Of a DNA stretch of 64,000 nt, positions 8,948 through 17,750 are shown piece after piece. This stretch comes from Polaromonas sp. 39-63-25 (GTDB lineage Bacteria > Pseudomonadota > Gammaproteobacteria > Burkholderiales > Burkholderiaceae_C). A program made the position numbers and the translations under genes. Location: positions 496,001-560,000 of the forward strand of contig NZ_NCJH01000006.1 in NCBI RefSeq assembly GCF_002278925.1, given 5' to 3'. Below the pieces are notes generated by a model that saw only the letters and a list, made by a program, of their open reading frames with translations, was not told the DNA's origin and ran no database searches. How positions within the stretch are numbered: position 1 is the first letter of the stretch; the number at the start of each line of letters is the position of its first letter.

Positions 8948-9874
8948 TTATCTGAAACTGATGTCGCGAATGGCGGCACTATAGACCAGCGCCAGCGCAC
9001 CGATGGCCACGGCCAGCCACAGGGTCAGCACCCGCACCAGCACGGTGATGCCCAGCGCCTGTGCCGCGCCGGCGCCATGGAGCACCAGCAGGCCGGTCAA
9101 CAGCGCCTCCATGCCGCCCAGGCCTGCAGGCAACAGGGAAAGCGCGCCGCCGACCATGGCGACGGCGTAAAAACCGGCGGCCTGCAGCACGCCGATGGAC
9201 AGCCCCGCCTCACGGCACAGCAGCCAGACGGCCAGGCCCTGCGCGGCCCAGGCCACGCCGGTCAGCGCCAGCCAGACAGCGGGACGGGTCGCCAGGCACT
9301 GCCAGGCATCCTGCAGCCAGGACAGCCGCAGCAACAGGCGCCGCCGGAACACAAAAAGAAGCACCAGCAGAACGAGTGCGGCAACGCCGCTGCCCAGCGC
9401 CAGGCGGTTAGCCGCAGGACCGCCCAGCGCCGCCAGCCACCAGACCACCGGCAGGCACATCAGCAGCAGGCACAGCAGGTCTGCCAGACGTTCCGCACCA
9501 AAAATCGCCAGGCTTTGCGCCATGCCCAGCGGACGGCGCGCCAGCATCAGGCCACGCGCCGCCTCGCCGATGTTGCCGGGCGTCGGCGTGAAGGTGTAAC
9601 CCGCCAGGTACAGGCGCAGACCTTGCGCGACACCGAGCGCACGTCCGTAGTGGGCCATCCACATCCGCCAGCGCAGGCCGCGCAGCAGGTAGTTCAACAG
9701 GCACAGGGCGGCCGCTTGCAGGCCCGCGAGCGACCCCAGCCGCTGCAGGGTCGCCAGGGCGCTGCCTTCGCCGAATACGACCAGGGCCACCGCATACGCC
9801 GTGGCGGCCATGCCCAGAACCAGCAGCAGCGGCTTGAGCGGCAGGCGTGGCGCCGGCCGGGCCGGCGGCTTCAA
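8948..9874 (-). CDS. LPG synthase TM / UPF0104-family flippase-like membrane protein
   Basis: A 308-residue integral membrane protein with about eight hydrophobic segments, of the lysylphosphatidylglycerol-synthase transmembrane/UPF0104 family. The family signature TFTPTPGNIGEAARG is at about residues 93-107. Relatives are proposed lipid or polyprenyl-linked sugar translocases. It starts with TTG at 9874, forming a TTGA overlap with the stop of the upstream UbiA-like gene, which supports this unusual start and translational coupling. Only 12 bases separate it from GT39. Its position between a transferase that loads a lipid carrier and a periplasmic glycosyltransferase fits a flippase role, as inference. 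Confidence 0.82.
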   Translation of the reverse strand: MKPPARPAPRLPLKPLLLVLGMAATAYAVALVVFGEGSALATLQRLGSLAGLQAAALCLLNYLLRGLRWRMWMAHYGRALGVAQGLRLYLAGYTFTPTPGNIGEAARGLMLARRPLGMAQSLAIFGAERLADLLCLLLMCLPVVWWLAALGGPAANRLALGSGVAALVLLVLLFVFRRRLLLRLSWLQDAWQCLATRPAVWLALTGVAWAAQGLAVWLLCREAGLSIGVLQAAGFYAVAMVGGALSLLPAGLGGMEALLTGLLVLHGAGAAQALGITVLVRVLTLWLAVAIGALALVYSAAIRDISFR

Positions 9875-10725
9875 AAGCGGCGCCCCAGAAACACCAGCAG
9901 CCAGGCTGCCAGCGCAGCCACGATCCAGGGGTCGCGCACCAGGTCGCGCGACACGTCCTCGCCGCGCCCCCTGTGCACCTGGTAGGCGTAACGCAACATG
10001 GCAAACACGACAATGGGCACGCTGTAGACCAGCCGGTTGCCGTGCTGCAGCTGCGCTTCGGCGCTGGTGGCAAACAGGCCGTAGGTCATGAGGCTGGCCG
10101 TCATGGTCACGGCCATGAACATGTCCAGCAGGGCCGGCGGGTAGTGATCGAGCACGGCGCGCTTGGCGGCCTCGTCGTGAAAGGTTTCGGCCTTGCGTTT
10201 TGAAAACCCCAGGAACAGGGCCACAAACAGGCCGGCCAGCAGCATCCAGCGCGAAGGCGGAATCCCCACCGCCAGGGTGCCGGCCAGCAGCCTGAGCATG
10301 AAACCCGAGGCAATGATGGACACATCGACCACGGGCACATGTTTGAGGCGCCAGGAATAGGCCAGGTTCAGCACAACGTAGATGCCCAGCAGCACCAGCA
10401 AGATTGCGTTGCCGGCGGCAAAGACCAGGCCCGCGGCCAGCAGCAGCGCTGCCAGCGCCAGCGCCAGCGCGGGCGACACGGCACCGCTGGCCAGCGGCCG
10501 CAAACGCTTGACCGGATGGCGTGCATCGCTGGCGCGGTCCAGCCAGTCATTGAGAATGTAGACCATGCTCGAAAAACAGCAGAACGCGGCGAAGGCCTTG
10601 AGCACGGCCAGCGCCAGCGGGCCGTTGCCCCAGGTCTCGCTGAACACCAGCCCGGCGAACACAAAGGCGTTTTTCAGCCATTGGTGGGGGCGCATCAAGG
10701 TGACGAGGCGAAGCAATAAACGCAT
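9871..10725 (-). CDS. UbiA-family prenyl-phosphate transferase (DPPR synthase-like)
   Basis: A 284-residue membrane protein of the UbiA superfamily. The Mg-binding aspartate motif is in LNDWLDRASDARHP (about residues 57-70), followed by KRLRPLASG, the variant seen in decaprenyl-phosphate phosphoribosyltransferases (Rv3806c-like) rather than in quinone prenyltransferases. It would attach phosphoribose, or a similar phosphosugar, to a polyprenyl phosphate. The ATG at 10725 is chosen because the preceding frame lacks family similarity. It heads the operon with the flippase-like protein, GT39 and the HAD phosphatase. A polyprenyl role is well supported; the exact sugar is inferred. Confidence 0.85.
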   Translation of the reverse strand: MRLLLRLVTLMRPHQWLKNAFVFAGLVFSETWGNGPLALAVLKAFAAFCCFSSMVYILNDWLDRASDARHPVKRLRPLASGAVSPALALALAALLLAAGLVFAAGNAILLVLLGIYVVLNLAYSWRLKHVPVVDVSIIASGFMLRLLAGTLAVGIPPSRWMLLAGLFVALFLGFSKRKAETFHDEAAKRAVLDHYPPALLDMFMAVTMTASLMTYGLFATSAEAQLQHGNRLVYSVPIVVFAMLRYAYQVHRGRGEDVSRDLVRDPWIVAALAAWLLVFLGRRF

Positions 10726-10840
10726 GGACGGAAGAAAAGTCGGTTGGGGCAGTCGGGCGGGGCAAGCATAGACCACGTGCGCGCGGTCGGGTTCAAGCAT
10801 AACCGCCCCCGCCGCAGGCGCAATTAAGCCAGAATCAGGC

Positions 10841-12028
10841 ATGACTTTCCCCAACACCCTGTCCCCTTCCCGTCTGTCCGCCCCGGCCTTGGCGCTTGCG
10901 CAGACGCTGGTGCGCATGAACACCGTCAGCCGCAACTCCAACCTGGAGCTGATCCATTTCGTGCGCGACACGCTGAAAAAATCCGGCGTGGACAGCCGCA
11001 TCACCTGGAACGCCGACAAAACCAAGGCCAACCTGTTTGCCACGCTGGGGGAAGGCAAACCTGCCGGCGTGATCCTGTCGGGACACACCGACACCGTGCC
11101 CTGGGACGGTCAGGACTGGTCGGTCGACCCGCTGTCGGCCCTGGTTCGCGACGGCAAGCTTTATGGGCGCGGCAGCGCCGACATGAAAAGTTTCATCGCG
11201 CTGGCGCTGGCCCAGGCGGATGCCTTTTTGAACAGCCCGGCGCCTTTTGCAATTCACCTGGCACTCAGCTACGACGAGGAGGTCGGCTGTTTCGGCGTGC
11301 GCGAGCTGGTGGCCGACATGAAAGACGCCGGCATCGCGCCGCTGGCCTGCATTGTGGGCGAGCCCACCAGCATGGTGCCGGCCATCGCCCACAAAGGTGT
11401 CTACCGCTACCGGTGCTGCGTGCGCGGCAAGGAAGCCCACTCGTCGCTGACGCCGCAATCGGTCAACGCCATCGAGATGGCCGCGCGGGTGGTGGGCAAG
11501 CTGCGCGACATGGCCGAGGGTTTCGAGCGCAACGAGCCGCGCTACGAGGGGTTCGATGTGCCTTTCAGCACGGCCAGCGTCGGCCAGTTCCATGGCGGCA
11601 TTGCCGACAATGTGGTGCCGCGTGATGCCGAGTTCCGCTACGAATTCCGGGACCTGCCCACGGCCGACGCGGCTGCCATGCAAAAAGAGGTGCTGGCCTA
11701 TGCCCGGCAAGCGGAACCAGCTATGAAAAAGATAGCACCGGAGGCCGGTTTCAGCTTCGAGACGATTTGCGAAGTGCCGAGTTTTCTGGGTTCCGCCAAC
11801 GACGCGGTGACGCGGCTGGCGCAGCGCCTGAGCGGCGAGTCACGCACCACGCAGGTGGCGTTTGGCACCGAGGCCGGCATCTTCAAGAAGTCCGGCATTT
11901 CCACCGTGGTTTGCGGGCCGGGCAGCATCACGCAGGCGCACCAGCCCGACGAGTTCGTCAGCCTGGAACAGCTCGCACGCTGCGAGGCCTTTCTGCGCGG
12001 GCTGGCCGCGACGACCAGCATCGCCTGA
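10841..12028 (+). CDS. argE: Acetylornithine deacetylase
   Basis: A 395-residue M20 zinc enzyme that hydrolyses N-acetylornithine to ornithine in arginine synthesis (cytoplasm). Metal-binding signatures are SGHTDTVPWD (about residues 77-86), GRGSADMKSFIA (about 109-120) and SYDEEVGCFG (about 145-154); GTEAGIFKKSG near residue 343 and the C-terminal GSITQAHQPDEF carry further ArgE features. The start at 10841 is the first ATG with full family similarity. A copy of the dispersed repeat core is read through in frame near residue 293 (PAMKKIAPEAG). A bidirectional terminator follows. Confidence 0.93.
   Translation: MTFPNTLSPSRLSAPALALAQTLVRMNTVSRNSNLELIHFVRDTLKKSGVDSRITWNADKTKANLFATLGEGKPAGVILSGHTDTVPWDGQDWSVDPLSALVRDGKLYGRGSADMKSFIALALAQADAFLNSPAPFAIHLALSYDEEVGCFGVRELVADMKDAGIAPLACIVGEPTSMVPAIAHKGVYRYRCCVRGKEAHSSLTPQSVNAIEMAARVVGKLRDMAEGFERNEPRYEGFDVPFSTASVGQFHGGIADNVVPRDAEFRYEFRDLPTADAAAMQKEVLAYARQAEPAMKKIAPEAGFSFETICEVPSFLGSANDAVTRLAQRLSGESRTTQVAFGTEAGIFKKSGISTVVCGPGSITQAHQPDEFVSLEQLARCEAFLRGLAATTSIA
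11705..11738 (-). repeat. Dispersed repeat core inside argE
   Basis: Core AGCTATGAAAAAGATAGC, in the reverse orientation, preceded by a GCAAGCGG remnant. It is in frame and encodes PAMKKIA within ArgE, matching the repeat-derived peptides in two other proteins of the window (17405 and 49197). Confidence 0.55.
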
Positions 12029-12047
12029 TCCACAAAGGCTCAGCCAA

Positions 12048-12080
12048 AAAAAAACGCCTGCGCAGAGCAGGCGTTTTTTT
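12048..12080. terminator. Bidirectional terminator between argE and a binding-protein gene
   Basis: Stem CGCCTGC / GCAGGCG with a 5-base loop, flanked by an A run on the left and a T run on the right, so it can serve both convergent genes. Confidence 0.9.
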
Positions 12081-12102
12081 CGGGGGCTGCGGCAGGCGCA
12101 GC

Positions 12103-13236
12103 TCAGGTGCGCACCCTGCCGTCGCCGGTCAGCATGGACAACTCCACAAAGGCCGAGGCCACATGGTCGGTTGGCGAGAAGGACACGGAAAAGCCGCCCA
12201 GCGACTGGCTGCCCAGGCTCTCCAGGCCGGCAATCAGCGACTCGCGACTGAGCTTGCCGCTGGCGCGCTTGAGGCCCTCGACAAACAGTTTGGCGGCCAC
12301 ATACCCTTCCATGCTGGAGAAATTGGCTTGGGCATCCTTACCGGCGGCCTTGACGGCATCGGCAAACTCGCGCGCAATCGGGCGCGCCGCGTTGTAGGGT
12401 GAAGGCATGACCTGGGACACCACCACGCCCGCACCGTCCTTGCCCAGCTCGTCGGCCAGCGCCTGCGTGCCGACAAACGACACGTTGTAGAAGGTGCCGC
12501 CGTAACCGGCCTTGCGCGCAGCGCGAATGAAGGCGGCACAGGATTTGTAGGCGCTGATCTGCACCACGGCATCGGGGGCCGCGGCGACCAAGGTCTGGAC
12601 GGCCTTGGCCACATCGACGGAATTACGCTCCACCGTGGCCTGCGCCACCGTTTTGAGCCCCAGGCCGTTCAGGGCCAGCGTCACGCCGTCCAGACCGGCC
12701 TTGCCGTAGGCGTCATTCTGGTAGAACACCGCGATTTTCTTCAGACCCAGGCTGGTCAGTTGCTTGACGATCAGGCCGGTCTCGTCGTTGTACGACGCGC
12801 GGACGTGAAAGGCGTACTTGTTGAACGGCTCGCGCAGGCCCATGGCGCCGGTGAAGGGGGCAATAAAAGGCACCTTGTCCTTGGTCGCCAGCGGCAGGGC
12901 CGCCAGGCTGGTCGGGGTACCGATGTAGCCAAACAGCGCAAACACGTCGTCGGCAATCAGCTTGCGGGTGTTCTCGGCGCAGCGGTCCGGCTCGTAACCG
13001 TCGTCCAGGTTGCGGATTTCAATCTGGCGCTTGCCCACGCCGCCCTGGGCGTTGACCTGGTCAAAATAGACCTTGGCGCCCTGGTAAAACTGGATGCCCA
13101 GTTGTGCGGCAGGACCGGTAAAGGCAGCCGACTGACCGAGGATGATCTTGCTGTCCGACTGGGCCCGGGCGATGTTGAAGCCGGCCAGCATGGCGGCGCC
13201 AGCGGTGAGGGAGAGTTTTCTGCGAGAAATAAGCAT
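12103..13236 (-). CDS. Branched-chain-amino-acid-type ABC substrate-binding protein
   Basis: A 377-residue periplasmic ligand-binding protein (Peripla_BP_6, LivJ-like). The N-terminus MLISRRKLSLTAGAAMLAGF looks like a twin-arginine-type or Sec signal ending near AQS (residue 27), then IILGQSAAFTGPAAQLG, the usual opening of the family. No permease or ATPase gene lies beside it; a homologous gene follows upstream on the same strand (13402-14532), so this is an orphan receptor pair. The ligand is not predictable (amino acids, aromatics and amides are all known for the family). Confidence 0.88.
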   Translation of the reverse strand: MLISRRKLSLTAGAAMLAGFNIARAQSDSKIILGQSAAFTGPAAQLGIQFYQGAKVYFDQVNAQGGVGKRQIEIRNLDDGYEPDRCAENTRKLIADDVFALFGYIGTPTSLAALPLATKDKVPFIAPFTGAMGLREPFNKYAFHVRASYNDETGLIVKQLTSLGLKKIAVFYQNDAYGKAGLDGVTLALNGLGLKTVAQATVERNSVDVAKAVQTLVAAAPDAVVQISAYKSCAAFIRAARKAGYGGTFYNVSFVGTQALADELGKDGAGVVVSQVMPSPYNAARPIAREFADAVKAAGKDAQANFSSMEGYVAAKLFVEGLKRASGKLSRESLIAGLESLGSQSLGGFSVSFSPTDHVASAFVELSMLTGDGRVRT

Positions 13237-13318
13237 GCTTTCATTCTCGCCAAAGACAGGGCTTGGGACACAGCAGCCCCCATCACGCCACAGGCCTTCT
13301 TTTTGAATATTTATTACT

Positions 13319-13335
13319 TTAGTTTTAAGAACTAA
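13319..13335. promoter_or_regulatory. AT-rich dyad upstream of a binding-protein gene
   Basis: Perfect inverted repeat TTAGTT-N5-AACTAA in an AT-rich patch about 85 bases upstream of the 13236 start. A possible operator or promoter element; function inferred from position only. Confidence 0.3.
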
Positions 13336-13401
13336 CCCTACAAAAGGTAAACCCGCTATTTTTCGTCAGAAATTCGTCAGCCTTCTGTCGCGGCAGCCCC
13401 A

Positions 13402-14532
13402 CTATTCGCGCACCCGCCCCTGCGAATCGATCAACCCGAGCTCGACCAGCCGGGAACCCACGCGGTCGTCCACGAAGTGGACCCGAAAACCGCCAACGCT
13501 GACATCGTCCATGGCATCGATCGCCTTGTGGAGTTTGGCCCGCGTCAGGTCCTTGCCGGCCCGCCGCAGCGCTTCGGTGTACACGCGGGCGGCGATGTAG
13601 CCTTCGAGCATGTACACATTGGGCTTGCCCAGCTTGGCGGCAAGCGCATCGGCCTGCATGTCACGCACCAGGGCGACCTTGCTGCTGTCGCTCTTGGGAA
13701 CCACCCGCGCCACCACCACACCAGCCCCCGTCTTGCCCAGCTGCTCGGCCAGCAGGCTTTCGCCGGTGTTGGAGAAACCGTAAATCGGCCCGCGAAAGCC
13801 CTTGGTGCGCAGGTCACGCACGGCGTTGGCGGCACCCGCCGCGTCGCTGATCACCAGCACCGACTCCGGGCGCGCGGCCAGCGCCTTGTCCACGCTGCCG
13901 GCCAGGCTGCCGCTGGCAAAGGGGGCCGTGGCCACCAGGTTGGCGCCCAGGCTCGTCATGGTGCGCTGGGCCGAGTCGAGGGCGGCCATGGATTCGCCAT
14001 CACCCGCATGCAGGATGGCCAGCTTGCGCGCGCCCAGGGTGGCCGCATGTTTGGTAATGGCCGCGGCCTCTTCCGAATAACCGGGACGCAGGGAGTAGAC
14101 ATTGCCATACAGCGCCCCGCGAAACTCGTCGGCCGCCGCCATGGGCGCAAACAGCAACACGTCGCCGTCCTTGATCAGGGGGTAGGCCGCGGTCACCTGC
14201 GGCGAGCCGTAAAAACCGAACAGCGAAAGCACACCCTGGTCCAGCAGCTTTTTCGTGTTGGCCGCCGTGTTGGCGGGGTTGCCGAGGTCGTCCAGCGTGA
14301 CGAGCTCGATCTTGCGGCCGTTGATGCCGCCGGCCGCGTTCACGCTGTCGAAATACAACTTCGCGCCCTGGTGAAAAGGCTGGGCCAGCGAGGAGCCTGG
14401 GCCGGTCAGCGCCAGCGACTGGCCCAGCACAATGCCGGTCTTGCTCACGCCGTCCTGGCTGTGCGCCACTGCACCGGCGAGCGCCAGGACAGCTACGATA
14501 AGGGTCTGTCCCAGAGTGTGTAATTTTTTCAT
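13402..14532 (-). CDS. Second branched-chain-type ABC substrate-binding protein
   Basis: A 376-residue paralogue of the preceding binding protein. The start at 14532 gives a clear Sec signal peptide (MKKLHTLGQTLIVAVLALAG, cleavage near AHS-QDG, residue 25) and then GIVLGQSLALTGPGSSLAQ. The rest follows the Peripla_BP_6 fold with INGRKIELVTLDD and GVLSLFGFYGSPQ. It is divergent from the molybdopterin oxidoreductase gene (about 60 bases apart) and about 165 bases from the other binding protein, without transport-membrane genes nearby. Both may feed a Liv system encoded elsewhere. Ligand unknown. Confidence 0.88.
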   Translation of the reverse strand: MKKLHTLGQTLIVAVLALAGAVAHSQDGVSKTGIVLGQSLALTGPGSSLAQPFHQGAKLYFDSVNAAGGINGRKIELVTLDDLGNPANTAANTKKLLDQGVLSLFGFYGSPQVTAAYPLIKDGDVLLFAPMAAADEFRGALYGNVYSLRPGYSEEAAAITKHAATLGARKLAILHAGDGESMAALDSAQRTMTSLGANLVATAPFASGSLAGSVDKALAARPESVLVISDAAGAANAVRDLRTKGFRGPIYGFSNTGESLLAEQLGKTGAGVVVARVVPKSDSSKVALVRDMQADALAAKLGKPNVYMLEGYIAARVYTEALRRAGKDLTRAKLHKAIDAMDDVSVGGFRVHFVDDRVGSRLVELGLIDSQGRVRE

Positions 14533-14595
14533 ATTGATTGCCCTGGCTGAAACGCAAGCAGGGTCGGCTCCTAGCAAGAAAATGTAGTTCCATTT

Positions 14596-16635
14596 ATGTC
14601 TGCCTCCATCAGCATCTCCCCTAGTGCCGCTCCCGCGAAAAACACCGTCAAGGTGCGGGGCGCCTGCCCGCATGACTGCCCGGACACCTGCGCCCTGCTC
14701 ACCACGGTGGAGGATGGCGTGGCGATCAAAGTCCAGGGCAACCCCGACCACCCCCAGACCGGCGGCGTGCTCTGCACCAAGGTCTCGCGTTACACCGAGC
14801 GCAGCTACCACCCGGAACGCATCCTGCAGCCGCTCAAGCGGGTGGGGCCCAAGGGTTCGGGACAGTTCGAGCCTGTCAGCTGGGACACCGCGCTCGGCGA
14901 GATTGCCGCGCGGCTACAAGGCATTGCTCAGCGCGACCCGCAGGCCATCGCACCCTACAGCTACGCCGGCACCATGGGGCTGGTGCAGAGTGAAAGCATG
15001 GCGGCGCGCTTTTTCAACAAGCTGGGCGCCTCGCTGCTGGACCGCACCATCTGTTCGGCCGCCGGCGGCGAGGGCCTGACGCAAACGCTGGGCCGCAAGG
15101 CCGGCATGAAGGTTCAGTTTTTTGCCGAAGCCAAACTGATCCTCATCTGGGGCAGCAACTCGATCGCCAGCAACCTGCACTTCTGGCGTTACGTGCAGGA
15201 GGCCAAGCGCCAGGGTGCAAAGATCATCTGCATCGATCCTCGCAAGACCGAAACTGCTGAAAAGTGCCACGAACACATCGCCCTGCAGCCCGGCACCGAC
15301 GCCGCGCTGGCGCTGGGCATCATGCATGAGCTGATCGTCCACAACTGGCTGGACCACGCCTACCTCTGCGGTGTACCCGTGGAGCAGGTGCGCTCTCTGG
15401 CGCGCGACTACGGCGAGTGCTTTGTGAACGGGCAGCCGGCGGCAATCCGCCTGAACTACGGCATGCAGCGCGTGCGCGGCGGCGGCAACGCCACACGCGC
15501 GGTGGCCTGCCTGCCCGCGCTGACCGGGGCCTGGCGGCACCGCGGCGGTGGTTTGCTGCTGTCGAGTTCGGGCATGTTCCCGGTCAACCAGGCCGCGCTG
15601 CAGCGGCCCGAGCTGCGCGCCGGCCGGCAGCCGCGCACCCTCAACATGATCACCATCGGCGACGACCTGCTCAGAAGCAGTTCGGCCGCCTTCGGCCCGA
15701 AGATCGAGGCGCTGATCGTCTACAACAGCAACCCGGTGGCGGTGGCGCCGGAGTCTGGCAAGGTGGTGCAGGGTTTTGCACGCGAGGACCTGTTCACCGT
15801 GGTGCTGGAGCATTTCCAGACCGACAGCGCCGACTACGCCGATTTCATCCTGCCGGCCACCACCCAGCTCGAACACTGGGACGTGCACAGCGCCTATGGC
15901 CACACCGATGTGCTGCTGAACCGGCCGGCAATTGCCCCCGTGGGCCAGGCCCGGCCCAACACCGAGATCTTCCGCGGCCTGGCGGCACGCATGGGCTTCA
16001 CCGAGCCCTGCTTTGCGGATGACGACGAAACCCTGTGCCGCGCGGCCTTCAGCCACGCGGACGGCGACAAAATCGATTTCAACGAACTGCTGGACAAGGG
16101 TTTTGCCACGCTGCCCGGCCCCGACGCGCCGTTTGCCGAGGGCCGCTTTTTGACCCCGTCGGGCAAATGCGAATTTTTCAGCGAACGGCTCGCCGCACAG
16201 GGACTGGACGGCCTGCCCGACCATGTGCCCAATCACGAGCTGGCAGGCAGCTCGGCCAGCTACCCGCTGGCGATGATCTCGCCGCCGGCGCGCAACTTCC
16301 TGAACTCCACCTTCGTCAACGTCAAAAGCCTGCGCGACATCGAGGGCGAACCGCTGCTGGAAATCAACGCGCAGGACGCCGCCGCGCGCGGTATCAGCAC
16401 CGGCAGCGTGGTGAAGGTGTTCAACCAGCGCGGCACCTACCGCTGCAAGGCCAGGGTGTCTGACAGGGCGCGCGCCGGCGTGGTCCACGGCCTGGGCATC
16501 TGGTGGCGCAAGTTCGGCCTGGATGGCACCAATGTCAACGAACTGACCAGCCAGCACCTGACCGACCTGGGGCGCGGCCCGGTGTTTTACGACTGCCTGG
16601 TCGAGGTGCAACTTGACGCCGCGCCAGCACTCTGA
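14596..16635 (+). CDS. Molybdopterin-dependent oxidoreductase with N-terminal 4Fe-4S site
   Basis: A 679-residue enzyme of the DMSO reductase superfamily (formate dehydrogenase/nitrate reductase-like, bis-MGD cofactor). Cysteines 24, 28, 32 and 60 (CPHDCPDTC then GGVLC) form the [4Fe-4S] motif, and the molybdopterin-binding core includes ICSAAGGEG near residue 156 and IWGSNSIASN near 192. The C-terminal dinucleotide-binding domain starts near residue 555. There is no Tat signal, so it is cytoplasmic. No dedicated electron-transfer subunit is adjacent. Substrate unknown; homologues are often annotated simply as molybdopterin oxidoreductase. Confidence 0.87.
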   Translation: MSASISISPSAAPAKNTVKVRGACPHDCPDTCALLTTVEDGVAIKVQGNPDHPQTGGVLCTKVSRYTERSYHPERILQPLKRVGPKGSGQFEPVSWDTALGEIAARLQGIAQRDPQAIAPYSYAGTMGLVQSESMAARFFNKLGASLLDRTICSAAGGEGLTQTLGRKAGMKVQFFAEAKLILIWGSNSIASNLHFWRYVQEAKRQGAKIICIDPRKTETAEKCHEHIALQPGTDAALALGIMHELIVHNWLDHAYLCGVPVEQVRSLARDYGECFVNGQPAAIRLNYGMQRVRGGGNATRAVACLPALTGAWRHRGGGLLLSSSGMFPVNQAALQRPELRAGRQPRTLNMITIGDDLLRSSSAAFGPKIEALIVYNSNPVAVAPESGKVVQGFAREDLFTVVLEHFQTDSADYADFILPATTQLEHWDVHSAYGHTDVLLNRPAIAPVGQARPNTEIFRGLAARMGFTEPCFADDDETLCRAAFSHADGDKIDFNELLDKGFATLPGPDAPFAEGRFLTPSGKCEFFSERLAAQGLDGLPDHVPNHELAGSSASYPLAMISPPARNFLNSTFVNVKSLRDIEGEPLLEINAQDAAARGISTGSVVKVFNQRGTYRCKARVSDRARAGVVHGLGIWWRKFGLDGTNVNELTSQHLTDLGRGPVFYDCLVEVQLDAAPAL

Positions 16636-16640
16636 TCTGG

Positions 16641-17750
16641 ATGCCCTCCTTCCGGTGCTCCCCCAAAACAACGGCCCTGCTTGCGGGCGTGCTGCTGGGC
16701 CTGTCCGGTTGTGCCAGCCTCGGTTATTACTGGCAGTCGGTCAGCGGCCATCTGCAGCTGATGAACGCCGCCCGGCCGATTGATGACTGGCTGCAGGACA
16801 GCGACACCCCCGACAAACTCAAGGCCAGGCTGGCCCTGACCCAGCAGATCCGCCGCTTTGCGGTAAGCGAACTGAATCTGCCCGACAACGCCAGCTACCA
16901 ACGCTACGCCGACCTGCGGCGCAAGGCCGTGGTGTGGAATGTGTCGGCCGCGCCGGAGTTTTCGCTGACCCTGCATACCTGGTGTTTTCCGGTCACCGGC
17001 TGTGTAGGTTACAAGGGTTATTTTGACGAGGCCCAGGCACGCACCGAAGCCGACAAGCTGAGCGCGCAAGGGCTGGAAGTCAGCGTTTACGGCGTGCCGG
17101 CCTACTCGACCCTGGGCTGGATGAACTGGGCCGGCGGCGACCCGCTGCTGAGCACCTTCATCGGCTACCCCGAGGGCGAACTGGCGCGGCTGATTTTTCA
17201 TGAGCTGGCGCATCAGGTGGTGTATGCCGCCGACGACATGGACTTCAACGAATCCTTTGCCACCGCCGTGGAACGCCTGGGCAGCGCCCGCTGGCTGGCC
17301 ACCCACGGCAGCGCCGCCGTCCGCAAAGAGTACGCGCTGTACAGCGAACGCCGCCGCCAGTTCCGCGCACTGACGCTGGGGCTGCGCCGTGAGCTCAGCG
17401 AGATTTATGAGCCAAAAACGGCCCCAGCCCCCGACCGCCGTGCGCAAGCAGCTATGAAAAACATAGCAATTCAGACCTTCCACACGCGTTACGCCGCCCT
17501 CAAGGCCGGCTGGGACGGCTACGCCGGTTACGACCCCTGGGTGGCCCGCACCAACAACGCCTCGCTGGGCGCGCTGGCCGCCTATGATGAACTGGTGCCG
17601 GGCTTCGAGGCGCTGTTTGCGCGCGAAGGCAGCAACTGGCCGCGGTTTTATGATGCGGTCAGACGCCTGGCCGCCCTGCCCAAACAGGAGCGGCACGACG
17701 CCCTCCGCCCTTCCATCACCACAAAAACCGAGGAAACACCCCATGGCTGA
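16641..17750 (+). CDS. Predicted lipoprotein aminopeptidase (PF10023-like)
   Basis: A 369-residue zinc aminopeptidase-like lipoprotein. The lipobox LSGC puts the lipidated Cys at residue 24, so the protein is membrane-anchored and extracytoplasmic. The HExxH zinc motif is HELAH (187-191) and Glu204 in NESFAT is a candidate third ligand, as in the family COG4324. Residues about 256-277 (TAPAPDRRAQAAMKNIAIQ) are encoded by a full-length, in-frame copy of the dispersed repeat, apparently an insertion tolerated in a loop. Its stop overlaps the next gene by 8 bases. Peptidase substrate unknown. Confidence 0.82.
   Translation: MPSFRCSPKTTALLAGVLLGLSGCASLGYYWQSVSGHLQLMNAARPIDDWLQDSDTPDKLKARLALTQQIRRFAVSELNLPDNASYQRYADLRRKAVVWNVSAAPEFSLTLHTWCFPVTGCVGYKGYFDEAQARTEADKLSAQGLEVSVYGVPAYSTLGWMNWAGGDPLLSTFIGYPEGELARLIFHELAHQVVYAADDMDFNESFATAVERLGSARWLATHGSAAVRKEYALYSERRRQFRALTLGLRRELSEIYEPKTAPAPDRRAQAAMKNIAIQTFHTRYAALKAGWDGYAGYDPWVARTNNASLGALAAYDELVPGFEALFAREGSNWPRFYDAVRRLAALPKQERHDALRPSITTKTEETPHG
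17405..17468 (-). repeat. Dispersed repeat inside the aminopeptidase gene
   Basis: Reverse-orientation copy containing GCGCAAGCAGCTAT and the core to CATAGC. On the complementary strand it shares GCTGCTTGCGC and the GGCTCATAAA end with the copy at 43542. It is read in frame. Confidence 0.7.

Noticed and set aside
7382-9985. 867-codon open frame on the plus strand
   Set aside because: Composition is Gln/Arg/His-rich without any domain, and it is the antisense of two membrane-protein genes with clear motifs.
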